A stretch of 64,000 bases of DNA from Terebella lapidaria (lineage: Eukaryota; Annelida; Polychaeta; Terebellida; Terebellidae), in contig OX424555.1 in NCBI GenBank assembly GCA_949152475.1, positions 71,315,499-71,379,498 on the forward strand, written 5' to 3'. Shown here piece by piece: positions 50,803-61,502 of the stretch (position 1 is its first letter; every line of letters begins with the position of its first letter). The notes beneath the pieces are model-generated. The model did no database searches and was not told the origin of the DNA. It saw only the letters and a program-made list of their open reading frames with translations. Position numbers and translations under genes: made by a program.

Positions 50803-51042
50803 TATGACAAGGTGGGTCTATATACAGAAAGGCACGAACAATTTGCACATGTCGATAATGTACCCCCATTATCCATGGTTCCCAACACTATACTAAACAA
50901 ACTCCGACGTTCGGACCGAGTAGTATCTGACCGAATCACAACACGTTATGATGTCTGGCCAAGTCATCACGACACCAGAGCAGTACATTACTGACAAACA
51001 TGCCAGTTAATATGCTATTTCGGCCAGGTCTAACAGACTTCC
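50803..51042. other. Short unassigned spacer
   Basis: Between the Tc1-like element and the G run; no coding or repeat signal seen. Confidence 0.4.
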
Positions 51043-51057
51043 GGGGGGGGGGGGGGG
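51043..51057 (+). repeat. Run of 15 G
   Basis: An uninterrupted G run, prone to slippage and to sequencing error. The exact length may not be reliable. Confidence 0.9.
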
Positions 51058-51344
51058 ACCTGTGGCTTCCGAATACCCGTATCACTGCGACTTGCTGGTC
51101 GATAATCCATGTTTTGGGATAGCTTCCTGGCTTCTTTTGTGTGTATCACCCAAAGATTGTCTGGTGTGGAGTGTGTGTAAATACTGTAACGGATCTGGGG
51201 GTCAACCGGAGCTGACGGAAAATTCGGGACTGCTGCTACACGGTTAATACGGCTAGAAGTCTCTGAGGATTGGTAGCGTGGTCTGGAATGGACCTCCGAC
51301 CGTTTCCGACTGCAATCTGCAACTGCACCTGAAATGTAGATTCC

Positions 51345-51555
51345 GCTTGCGCTTCCGCTTCCGGTACCGCAACTGCTCCGTCAGGTACCGCCTCTGCAAC
51401 TGCCCCGTTGATTCCGTCTCAGCAACTGCTCCGTCAGGTACCGTCTTTGCAAAGGCTCCGTCGTTTCCGTCGTCGCAACTGCCCCGTCAGGTACCGTCTC
51501 TACAACTGCTCCGTTGATTCCGCCTCTTCAACTGCTCCGATGATGCCGTCTCCGT
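51345..51555 (+). repeat. 26/27-bp minisatellite of GCAACTGCTCCGT units
   Basis: GCAACTGCTCCGTCAGGTAC units recur at 51369, 51396, 51422, 51449, 51475 and 51502, alternating 27 and 26 bp. Two variants, CAGGTACCG and TGATTCCG, tend to alternate. The mixed spacing shifts the frame, so coding use is unlikely. On the minus strand it would lie just downstream of the promoter block at 51726-52297. Confidence 0.8.
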
Positions 51556-51725
51556 CTTCTTCTGTGATGATCTGGGTTCTGGATCACCCTCAGACGTTAT
51601 CAGCTATATCTTAACCGACTGCTAACTTGTATATCTTTTCTCCGTATTTCTCTCTTTACCGGCTACCGTTACTTTATCATTCTTCAAGTTTCTTCAGGAA
51701 CACGGAAAAATAATCCGGATGATGT

Positions 51726-52297
51726 TTTCAAGTTTATTTTCTAAGTGTACAGTCGGAATACATAGATTGTAAGCATCTGCATGACCTAAGCCGGAGCTCT
51801 GGAGTACTCTGCTCTGGGAGAAGGGTCTGAACAGGTCGACGTCAGGACACCAACTCCACTGACCCTCGCCGGAACGAGGGCTTTTATAGACCCCAGACCC
51901 GGTGTCACGTGACCAACCGATTGTGACGTCACAGACCGACAAAACACTGATTTTTCCGGAATTTCCAAAAACATGCTAGAACCAATCAGTGGCTGCTACG
52001 TCACCTTTTTAACCGAAAATGAGGCTGATCACGTGACCTTTCGGAAATTACGTAGTTTGACGTTTTTGTACTCCGGGGGCTCCGGCTCAACCGTGAGGGT
52101 GTCCGGCAGTTCCGTCTCAACCGTCTAAAAATTATTCTAAGTTCTAAGCCGGAACACCTCTCTAATATCTCAAATATGAAACCGTATGAACTGTTAAACA
52201 CGTGTACATCTTCAGGAACTCTTATTCACCCGTAATATCACCAAATAATGTACGAATTACCTTGGGGGAACGGTTGGGAACACCCCAAATTCGTAAC
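51726..52297 (-). promoter_or_regulatory. Compact promoter plus poly(A) block, possible solo LTR
   Basis: Read on the minus strand it begins TGTTACGAATTTGGGG at 52297. It then holds CCAAT-type GATTGG, a perfect CRE (TGACGTCA), an E-box (GGTCACGTGACACC) and a TATA box (GTCTATAAAAGCCC) near 51900. About 170 bp after the TATA comes AATAAA (51728-51733). A promoter followed so soon by a poly(A) signal, with a TGTTACG start, is the layout of a retroviral-type LTR (U3-R-U5). The 3' boundary and target duplication are not certain, and no internal coding region is seen beside it, so a solo LTR is the main reading. A host Pol II promoter is the alternative. Confidence 0.45.
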
Positions 52298-52562
52298 AAT
52301 ACCATACCCAAAACAGACATGAATTTGGGAACATGTAACCCCACTCCAGAATATTCATAATCTGTATGTATTATTATAGTATATCCTCAAATAACCTCTG
52401 ATATTGTTGTAAAACTATTTTCGATATATATGGTTTACGTGACCTCATAATATTTATTAAGTGGATTTATTCCTACGTACGAAACTTGTTCATGGTAGCA
52501 TTGAAATGCATTTTTTATTGAATCCACACGAATCTATTACCACATTTCCACTGTCGGAAACC

Positions 52563-52841
52563 GACTACCGTAACGTCACGTTACGGTAGTCATGACGATG
52601 GCGCAAGGTAAACCGATTCGTTTGATTGTCTGCTGTTTTCTTGCTAAAAATAATATACTGACACGAACTATTCCACAGACATATAGTATGAGACATTTAG
52701 AATCCATAAATTGTCATGCAGAATACGCTGTAAAGGCATTTTCGGGATAAAAGCGGTTGGTAAGATTTGCTGTTGACTACCGTAACGTTTCGGTCCGACT
52801 ACCGTAACGTGACCGATCGGCGGTTTAGGACTACCGTAAGG
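52563..52841 (+). repeat. Left-end array of a 13-bp motif
   Basis: GACTACCGTAACG occurs five times: as both arms of the palindrome at 52563-52591, then as direct copies at 52775, 52797 and 52829 (the last ending AAGG). Such repeated subterminal words are usually transposase-binding sites. Confidence 0.85.
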
Positions 52842-54011
52842 TCATTACTGTGATTCGGCGAATACGCACGTGAAATTGAAAAGCAATCATTTTCATCATT
52901 ACAGAGATGGTTTTCAGATGCAGAACAAATGACAAAAATATATGACAAAAAATTATCTATATTCAAACCGTCCGCTGTAAAAGCTGCTGCGATGATCTAC
53001 GAATCAAATTGAAATTCGGATGTTTGCGAAGAGGCGGTAGGTGACGCGGGTTCGATCACCGTCACCGGCACAAAGTAGATGGAGTTTTCATCCTGGCACC
53101 GCAAAGGTTTCTCCATTCGAATGTGCTTTCCGAATTGAAAATTGTCACTCGACGGGGGATGGGGAAGACAGGCAGAATTTCCTATCATCATGGACCGTCG
53201 TTAAATAAATCAGATTATTATATTATATATTAATACTTCAACTACGAGAGCTATAACCAGACAAATGCTATAGATTCAACAAAGTCAACATGCGAAACAG
53301 GCAATCAATTCCAAATCCGAATTCCGAGCTCCTAATCCATAAACATATCAGTCAACGACAAACAAGGAACTCTTACATACAAGGTTTGTGTAATTATTGA
53401 TAAGGGGCTATATGACCTTGGAAAAAATTTCACCTCGTCATCAATTGTTGATACATTTCATATGTGCCCTGTAATTAAAGTGATATTGGCAGTAAGTTAT
53501 GGATTTTTCCATACCTTTCTGATCGAACGAAGAAAACATAACAGTTATATATATCTGCATTTGTATGCTCAAGCAGACACCCGCATCTAATCGATTTCGT
53601 TGCGAGTTTCTGGTGGAGATATTTAGAGTTTGTTCACATTGTGCTTTGTATCCCTTGATGCAGTGCGAGTCCAGCTTACTGGTATATGTTCGAGCCAATC
53701 GAACGTGAAGTAGGTCAAGTCAGAGGCAACTCTGAGTGGCGCACAAAACAAAAGAACAAAAAGCGGCTGCTAGTACTGTCATATGCCTGATTTACCCATC
53801 TGATTTTTTTTATTTTGAATCATTTATTAGAGTGACCAAGACACACACAAATTCAATAACAATATAACAATTCAATACATTTGATACCTCCAGCCACACA
53901 GGGCTTATTAGTCACTACAAAAACACGTGTATATAGACATGGTGAAGATATAAGCACAAAATTGAAAATAAATCACTACAAATATATGATATTCTATTGA
54001 TATAAAATGGA

Positions 54012-57000
54012 TTAACGGTGTTCCAATGAATCACAGAGATATTTGGCTAAATATTTTTGACATTTTTCAACAATATTTACGAACTTATCATGATCATTAT
54101 TTTCCTCAAAATTTGGCAAACTATTTTTAACACAGTTATACAATGTAAATCTGAAGGTTGCATAAGCGGGACAAGATATTACCAAATGAAATTCATCCTC
54201 AATCTCTTTAAGGTTACACACATTACATATTCTATTTTCTAAAGCGGTATTATTGTATCTGCCAGTTTCAATTTCTAATGGTAAAATTCCTAATCTAAAT
54301 TGAGCAACTATGGAACGGTTTCTTTTATTCATGTAATAATTAATGTAATCTTCTGTGCACATGTTAGTTTTAAATGACATATATGTACGTAATTTCGGTT
54401 TCTTTCTTATCGCTAATTTCCAGTTTTCCTCATTCAATTTCATAAGTTTCTCTTTGATCTCAGTCATATTACATATGTTCCTGTTTATAAATACATCATT
54501 CATGTCTAAAATTGAAAAAATTTCTTTTAGTTCGGAGCACCAATTTTTGTTACATAATTCGTAGTCATAATTTTTTCAAAATCCTTTCATCATCCATACA
54601 AACTAATTTGTTCCAATATCTCAACATTGACATAAATCTTCTATATTTACAACATAACCACCCGAAGTCACCATCCATACCAGAAATAGGAGCAAATTTA
54701 TGAACACCAAGATAATATCGCATTGATCTATTTTGTACATTGCTACTGAATGAAAATTGTTTAAAACCAATCACTTCACTTGCATAATCATGTATAGGGA
54801 TAATTGCAGCATTGTACATTTTCTCATATGTATGAAATCCAGCATCTTTTATATTTTTAAATTTGTTTATCAACCCACCAAGTGCTCTTCCAGCTGAATC
54901 ACAAAGGATTTTTGTCCCAATTTCAAAAGTTAAAAATTCATCGAAATATACACCCAGATATTTGTATTTGTCCACAACTGACAACTCCTTTTCACTAAAG
55001 AAAAAAACATTATTTGTTACACCACAACGTCTGGGGCGAAAATGAATAATATTCGACTTATCAGCATTCAATCTCAACTTCCATTTATGACACCAACTAT
55101 ACATAAAGGTTAACATTTGTTGTAAATTTTCTGCATTTTCAGCAATCAATACAATGTCATCAGCATATAACAACAAAGAAATATTTTGTTGATTACAATC
55201 TACACCAACACCAAGTGATTTAATTTCTTCAGCTAATCCATTTATAAATAACGAAAAAAGTGTCGGTGATAAATTATCACCTTGACGGACACCAGCTTTG
55301 GATGTAAACATAGTACTGTACATATTATTTACACGAACACATGATGTAGTTTTTCCATACATCGATCTTATGGATTGCAAACATCTACCATTAATGTTAT
55401 ATAATAATAACCTGTAAAACAATAAATCACGATCGATACAATCAAACGCCTTTTCCATATCAATGAATGCACACATAGTCGATAAATTTTGTTTTTGTCT
55501 ATTCCTCAGTATACTACTTAATGAAAATATGTGGTCAATACATGATCTATTTTTACGAAATCCATTTTGTTCATCTACAATGATATTATTTTTGTCTGAA
55601 AATTTTACAATACGATTATTAATCAAAGACGAATATGTTTTCGATATACAAGACAACAAGGAAATACCCCTGTAATTTAGCGGCACATAGGGATCTTTCC
55701 CAGACCCCTTGGGGATTGGGTTTATTATTACACATAACCAAGATGAGGGTAAAACACCAGTATCAAATACAGACTTGAACAGTTTATATAGGGCAAAATA
55801 CACACCAGGACATTTAATAACTTCATTTGGAATACAATCCAATCCTACTGCTTTCTTAGATTTCAGTTTCTTAATTGTCTCTACAACTTCATCATATGTT
55901 ATATCTTCATTGATATCTACAGTGCAACCAGTTCCAAACGAATTTGATTCATAATTTTGAACAAAAGCTTTTGCGTGGTCAGAAAAAGTTTCATCATATG
56001 CCGATATGTCAGGATTATACAATTTCTCAAAAGTTTTAGACCATTCATTCAAAACCATATTTGGATCACTCACAAAACCTTGCTCACATTTCACACTATT
56101 TGGAATATTTTTATGCTTCGAAGGTCCCAGGTTTTTAACATGCTCCAAAAACTTTTTCGGGTCATTTGTACACACTTTTTCCATTTCATCTATTTTATTT
56201 CTTCTGTATTGCCTTTGGGTGAACCTTAAATATTTATCGAATTTAGATCTAGCAGACACAAATCTATTTCTCATATCTAGTACATGTTTTTTCTTACAAA
56301 TCTCGTTTGCATCGCAGATACAAAGCTTCTTTCACAGACATATCTTTCCATAACAATGTAAGCTGTTCATTCCAATAAGGTTTATAATTCTTAAATTTTG
56401 TTCTAATTGATTTACCACATTGTTTATAATTGAGAAATTTGTCCATTTCTGAGAATATACAAGAACATAGTGAATTATATATTACATCTATTGAACTTTG
56501 ATTTTGAGTTTCCAACTCAAGCCTTTTAATTACAGTATTTATTTTATTGCCCCACTCGGTGTTCAACATGAAATCTTGAGGCATATTTGACAGGTCATAT
56601 TTTTTCTGAGCAGTATTGACAATCATATTCACATCAGACAAAGCAGGATTAAGTACATGGTTGGATGAACTCATTGGGCAATTTGATTTTGAGTCATTGA
56701 ACTTGGAGCTGTGTGTATCCAACAACATGTCACCGGGGCTAAAGTACATATCAACAAATACAATAGAGTGGTCTGGGGGCCGGCTCAAGTCTGATATCGT
56801 TTGTTCAAGTCCAAATTTTGCAATTAAATCTGACATAGTACATACATTGAAATTTAAAAAAAATTTCAGGTTTTCATGTTGAACACAAATATAATCTACA
56901 ACTGAACTACCTTTATTTGATATACATGTGAAATTATCATTATCAAATCTACCATTCAATATACACATATTTGTTTCTCGTAAATGTTCAATAAAATCTT

Positions 57001-57565
57001 CTCCTTGAGGGTTTTTGATATCATCAATCACAATTCTATTTTGGATCACATCGTCCACCTTTTCAATAATATCACATAAATTGCCAATTCGAGCATTCAT
57101 ATCACCACACAAAATGATGGCATCTGCCTCTGAGCTTTCTACATATACTTGACTTGATACATAAGAGAATATATCATGAGAATTTCGTCCTCTAGTTGAA
57201 TTTGAGGGAGGAATGTAACAACCAAATAACACTAAATGGCATGAATTATGTTTGTGGAATAGAGACAGTTTTATGACACTGTCTATAGAAATGTCTGTTT
57301 TAACATCATAATTCTGTACAACGTTATTTTTTACTAGAAATCCCACACCACCAGAACCTTTCCTTGCGTTTTTGTGTATATGCTTTCTATTGTTTCCAGA
57401 CCAAGTGTAATTATCTACAGTAATATTTTCACCTGGTTTCAAATGTGTCTCACATAAACATAATACTTCAATATCACAGTTTAAACAAATTTGATACCTT
57501 AGATTCTGATTATTGATGGTCCAGCCGTTGACGTTCCACGTAGCGATGCGAAGTGACTCCTTGTG
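54012..57565 (-). pseudogene. LINE ORF2: endonuclease and reverse transcriptase
   Basis: The endonuclease opens with IATWNVNGW (about 57555), earlier than any ATG, then CETHLKPGE, LCGDMNARIG, SSVVDYICVQ and PPDHSIVF, which together hold all expected catalytic residues. A one-base shift near 56292 leads to the reverse transcriptase frame (56274-54565): LNYRGISLLS, FIDMEKAFDCID, GVRQGDNLSPTLFSLFINGL and the active-site YADDIVLIAE. A second one-base shift near 54570 precedes the C-terminal part (54503-54012) with CNVC and HLVISC, a zinc-knuckle-like CCHC. The enzyme would nick target DNA and prime cDNA synthesis there. Only two frameshifts and intact catalytic motifs suggest a fairly young copy. 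Confidence 0.92.
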
Positions 57566-57580
57566 TGACTGACTGTTGTC

Positions 57581-58757
57581 CTATGCCGGATACTGGAGGT
57601 GTCGGGGAACCGGAGGTCGAGGAGGACATGCAGGAGTCCCGAAATAGGTAATGGTTGGGAGCGAGTTGGGAGAGTGGGGACGGAGAGCAGGGTTCGCGAG
57701 GTAGGGTCGTGGCATGGTACCAGTCGGAAACGGGTTGGCAGCAGGGTCGACAACTTGCCCATTGCCCTGGTTGGAGATGATACTCGGTGACGTTATCATC
57801 TGGCCTCGGTCATCCACAGGGAAACTTGAGTAAGCATCTCTGGAGCAAGGCTGGGCATCTCTAAAGCGGGACTGTACTTCCTGGTGTCGACGGGGTGGGT
57901 TCGGCGAGCTATGTCTCTGAATATCCGCATGTTCTCGTTGGTGAGGAGCAATATATTGGGTGTCATTTTTTTCCACGAGGCGACCATTTCCAGCAAACCG
58001 GAATCTTCCTTTCAACTCTGGGAGGGCATCACACACCACTTTGATGTTATTTTGGGCCACCCGTTCCTCGTGTGTTTGACTCGATCTGACGAACACTCTT
58101 TCATACTTTTTAATTTTCTTCAGTTCTTGTTTATTCCTCAGAGCTTCGATTTTCTGATTCTGGGAATTCAATTCGATTTTGAGTAATCCTGGTTTACTTA
58201 GCTCGTGTTATTTTACACCCTAGTTGCAGCCCGTCCGACACAAGTTTCTGAGCCTGGTCATGCACTGACATTCCGTCTTCAGGGATGAGCTTGGTGACTA
58301 CAAGTGTTCTACAGGGATTGAACTGGTCAGTATCACATAAGTCTTGAACAGCAGTTTCTACAGTCTCGATACGTACAGTCATTTGCTGCATTTCCTTACC
58401 TACGTCTTCGCGGAGCGATTGCACTTTGGAGCAAATTTCAAGTGAGAGGTCATGTCGGCATTCTTCGATTTTAGCTGTTAAGGTTTCTCGTAGTGTTGTC
58501 TGTTCGTTTTTTATCTGCTGACAGAGAATTGTTAGTTTCCTAACATCTCTACACAAGTTCACCATTGGATCTGTTTCATGGGCCATACGCGAAGTTTCAT
58601 CGAGCGTCGATGTATTTGAGACGGTCCCCAAGTTGAATTCGCCGCCTTCAGCCATTGTTTGTTGTTGCATAATGCCCTTTGAAAACTCGAGTCGGGTATA
58701 TATATCCAAATTCACAGATAATGCACAAATAAACGTATCCAGTAGTAATCCAAACAA
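57581..58757 (-). pseudogene. LINE ORF1 protein, one frameshift
   Basis: The first part (58757-58194, from MAEGGEFNLG or an upstream Met) has a coiled-coil-like stretch (LCQQIKNEQTTLRETLTAKI) and then an RRM-like start (TLVVTKLIPEDG). The frame breaks near 58190, and the second part (58171-57581) carries KKYERVFVRSSQTHEERVAQ and FRFAGNGRLVEK, the wording typical of LINE ORF1 nucleic-acid-binding domains, then a Pro/Arg-rich tail. ORF1p coats LINE RNA and acts as a chaperone. Its stop lies about 15 bp before the ORF2 endonuclease begins. Confidence 0.75.
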
Positions 58758-59214
58758 TCATGAACACATATAATCCAAAGAGATGTGAATCCATTCAAGT
58801 TTCACACCATAAAACTGTAAATATATCCGAATTTTCGAGAGAGCAAAAACAAAGCCACCATTTTTTCACCAGGTCACGTGATACCATCGGATGTGCGTTG
58901 GTTTGTAACCTATTTTTTCTGAGACCACAGGCATATATGTAATTGATTTGGAAAAAATAGTTTTCCTGCCAATATCACTTTAAATAGGATCATACATATA
59001 ATTATTTGCGACAGTGGGACTGCGTAAGTAGCCCTACATGAACGATATAATACTGGCAACATATACACAACCTGGCAGGTGTATAGCCACAAACGAAAAC
59101 GACATACATGTACATTCATTTCTTTTACACATAGATCTATATCAGCTCCTTACTTGTTGTGGAGAATTAACTTATAGAACAAAATAGCACATCAATGATC
59201 TGCGTGGTTTGTAA

Positions 59215-59495
59215 CGTTACGGTAGTCGGCCGTTCGCGTTACGGTAGTCACTACTCTGATATCACCTGACGTTACGGTAGTCGTCATTGTTTTTTTATCG
59301 AACAAATATCACACATACACCCAGTGCTCTGGCTACTCTAGTGAACCTCATAACTTCATACATTTTGTGGCTTCAAAATTGTTCCGATCTTAAGCTGTAT
59401 CGTACAACTTATCAGGAAAAATTCATAGGAAACAAAACGAATCGACATAGCTTCCGCCATCTCAATGACTACCGTAACGTGACGTTACGGTAGTC
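59215..59495 (-). repeat. Right-end array of the 13-bp motif
   Basis: CGTTACGGTAGTC, the complement of the left-end motif, occurs at 59215, 59237 and 59270, then as both arms of the palindrome at 59467-59495. The gap between palindrome and nearest inner copy is 184 bp here and 183 bp on the left. Confidence 0.85.
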
Positions 59496-59515
59496 GGGGT
59501 TCCGACAGTGATTTC

Positions 59516-60154
59516 AATGTGACCTATAGCTTAGCTTTTAAAAATAACTAAGCTACATGTTTCATATTGGCCAGCCTGGCACATATACTAGGAAAACCGG
59601 TTAAGGTTATTCTTCAATTAAATGTGATTACTATTGTGCCTACATCACACAATCTTCAGGTTGGAAGATATTATCGTTCCAACTTGAACGTTAGATTTTG
59701 AAATCAGTCATGGAGATATTATGTCTCGAGCCCGTCATTGGGGATAAACTGAGAAGTATTGGTTACTTTATGACGGGGTTTAGAATCATAGAGAACTGTG
59801 CCAATGTATGTTTAGTCATTGGTTTGCCCACTGTGATTACAAACATGCAAACGTCTGCTATTAATAGATGTTTTATATATGTTTGAAAATGCAAATGATC
59901 ATATTGATGAGGTGTCTCATTGATACGATACTCCAATGTATTATATTCCTTTATGGTTATAGCGCAATCATTTTCATTTTGAATCAATTGCTTCTCGGAA
60001 CTAAGTTCCGAATGACTCAAGATGTATTTACTTGATGGTTGTATCGTTTTGATTCTGGAGTCAATATATATTGAATAACCTCTACCCTGGCTCGAATACT
60101 TCTTTCATATATTTAGTTTTTCATCCAGTAATTTTGGGGACTCAGTAAGAAAAA
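59516..60154. other. Unassigned spacer
   Basis: AT-rich; no coding region. A small hairpin (GTTGGAA / TTCCAAC) lies near 59661-59686. Confidence 0.4.
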
Positions 60155-60366
60155 TGAATCGTTAGAACAATTTACAAATCGTTCGTTCAATTTATCGAAT
60201 CAATCGTTCAATATATAAAATCGTTCACAAGGTTTGACCGTCACTCAATATAAGAACAAACAGAGAGAGCTATGTAATATTTATCAAACTGTGTGAACGA
60301 TACAATAAATTGGACGAGCGATGTTAGAAATTTAGTGAACGGTTTATTATATTGCGCGAACGGATG
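60155..60366. repeat. Imperfect palindrome of AATCGTTC / GAACGATT words
   Basis: The left half has AATCGTT several times (60157 onward, ending AATCGTTCACAAGGTTT). The right half has the complement (AAACTGTGTGAACGAT, GAACGGTTT, GCGAACGGA). The two halves would pair loosely around a short centre near 60245. It may be a decayed MITE. Confidence 0.45.
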
Positions 60367-60673
60367 GTGAGTTGAATCAACTTTGAGTGATTTATGTCCA
60401 CGTCATGTCCTATCCGGAGCAGTATAGGAAGTTGCAGATATAGGGAGGGAAAGTGGGCACTCCATGCTTCAGCCTAGTGATACATGTATCTCCAATCCGC
60501 TCCCAGTCTTACACATACATATCAATACCTATGCACTTTGAGGAGAACCTGAATTTTAAAAAAGCAATAATACAACACCTTGATGCCCGTTCTGACCATC
60601 CATGTAGAAAGAACTCCAATACCGATCGGTGCCTTACCTACCGAACGCAATGAGGATAGATGATTTTTTTCAA

Positions 60674-60863
60674 TGCAGCTGAGATGTGTAAATACGGAAG
60701 CGTATTAGAGCTGCATGAGTATTATTTTTTTTCAAATTTCAACATTCAAGTTATCGATTTATTTTTCCGATAAATCGAGTTAGTTAATCGATAAATCAAG
60801 ACATTATCTCGATAAATCGACTTAATATCTCGAGCCCTCACTCAGTAAATGATGACTGGCCCC
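60674..60863 (+). mobile_element. Right end of a GGGGCC-family element with hairpin module
   Basis: ATGCAGCT and AGCTGCAT enclose AATACGGAAGCGTATT (6-bp stem, GAAG loop), then a T-rich spacer and ATCGATAAATCGA repeats. It ends CTCAGTAAATGATGACTGGC with CCC at 60863, then TAA. The end resembles the right end of the Harbinger-like element at 8664 (CCCAGTAAATAATGACCGGC plus CCC). The matching left end was not found, so this is a partial or truncated copy. Confidence 0.55.
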
Positions 60864-61271
60864 TAATAACTGATGTCATTATCATTGGTTCATGCATTTA
60901 AAAAAACACCGGACAATCTATGTTTTATATTTTATATATTAGCCATTCTATCCAGTGACCTTTAAAATAAGGTCACTGGTCAAAATTCAAGGTTACGAGA
61001 ATATTCAGCATATATCATTTCCTATGTCCAAAATTGATTGTTAAGCTGTAAATTCAATAATAAGATATCAATAATTTTGTCGTGTGACCTTGAAAATGCA
61101 GCCAGAGGCCATATTCAAGGTCATGACAATAATCAGCTTATCTCGTTTCCAATCAATGTTCACGATTGATTCTTAAGCTGTAAAGTCGATGATAAGCGAG
61201 ATATTAGCCATTTTATGCTCTGACCTTTGAAATAAGGTCAAAGGTAACTTCATGAGAATATCAGCATTTAT

Positions 61272-61404
61272 CACTGACTGAACACAAATTCGAGACTGTG
61301 ATTGGCCAATCACAACGGTGATAAAAACTCGAATCCTTAATATCTAACTTGGCACGCGCCACCTTCGATACGATTTCAAATGTGAGTCTCGTTTTCAGTC
61401 AGTG
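61272..61404. mobile_element. 133-bp mini inverted-repeat insert
   Basis: CACTGACTGAA at 61272 is matched by TTCAGTCAGTG ending at 61404. Inside are a second inverted pair (ATTCGAG / CTCGAAT) and a perfect 18-bp palindrome, TGTGATTGGCCAATCACA (61297-61314), which is two back-to-back CCAAT boxes. It splits one unit of the 134-bp array. No coding capacity. Confidence 0.6.
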
Positions 61405-61417
61405 GTAAATTCCTTAC

Positions 61418-61502
61418 CCCATGTCTGTTCACGAAATACGGAATTATATCTACGTCTAGCTGTCCGTATTGCATGAGGCCGAATTCCGTGAACAAACATG
61501 GG
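61418..61502. repeat. Hairpin with 20-bp-plus imperfect arms
   Basis: CCCATGTCTGTTCACGAAAT pairs with GAATTCCGTGAACAAACATG followed by GG, leaving a loop of about 35 bp. It lies 13 bp after the 133-bp insert, and both may be parts of one inserted element. Confidence 0.6.

Larger units (their letters stand above)
53802..58883 (-). mobile_element. Near full-length LINE (non-LTR retrotransposon)
   Basis: The minus strand holds ORF1, then an apurinic-type endonuclease, reverse transcriptase and a C-terminal CCHC-like region, then a 3' UTR ending in AATAAA and an A-rich tail (plus-strand T-rich at about 53804-53816). A near-duplication, CCATCTGAT at 53796 and CCATCGGAT at 58884, probably marks the target site, with one mismatch. 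The element lies wholly within the CACTG-ended element and so inserted after it. I see three frame breaks. The clade is not assigned; L1/Tx1, I or Jockey-like groups are all possible. Confidence 0.9.
52549..59510. mobile_element. CACTG-ended TIR element with 5-bp target duplication
   Basis: Both ends read CACTGTCGGAA inwards, followed within a few bases by a 29-bp near-perfect palindrome (52563-52591 and 59467-59495). The sequence ATTTC flanks both ends (52544-52548 and 59511-59515), a 5-bp duplication. Removing the inserted LINE (about 53802-58883) leaves roughly 1.9 kb. That remainder has no recognisable transposase; two short minus-strand frames (52997-53191 and 53441-53698) match nothing I know. 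A CAC start with a 5-bp duplication is typical of Transib and RAG-like transposons, while subterminal motif arrays are typical of EnSpm/CACTA. The superfamily is therefore open. Confidence 0.8.

Noticed and set aside
51278-51614. Arg/Ser-rich frames in the 51.3-51.6 kb region
   Set aside because: Minisatellite with mixed 26/27-bp spacing, which would break any constant repeat peptide.
53050-53080. GGGTTCGATCACC, resembling a Pol III B box
   Set aside because: No A box upstream and no acceptor-stem pairing; probably chance.
54012-54503. Separate small gene with CNVC and HLVISC
   Set aside because: It is the C-terminal part of the LINE ORF2, separated from the reverse transcriptase by a one-base shift.
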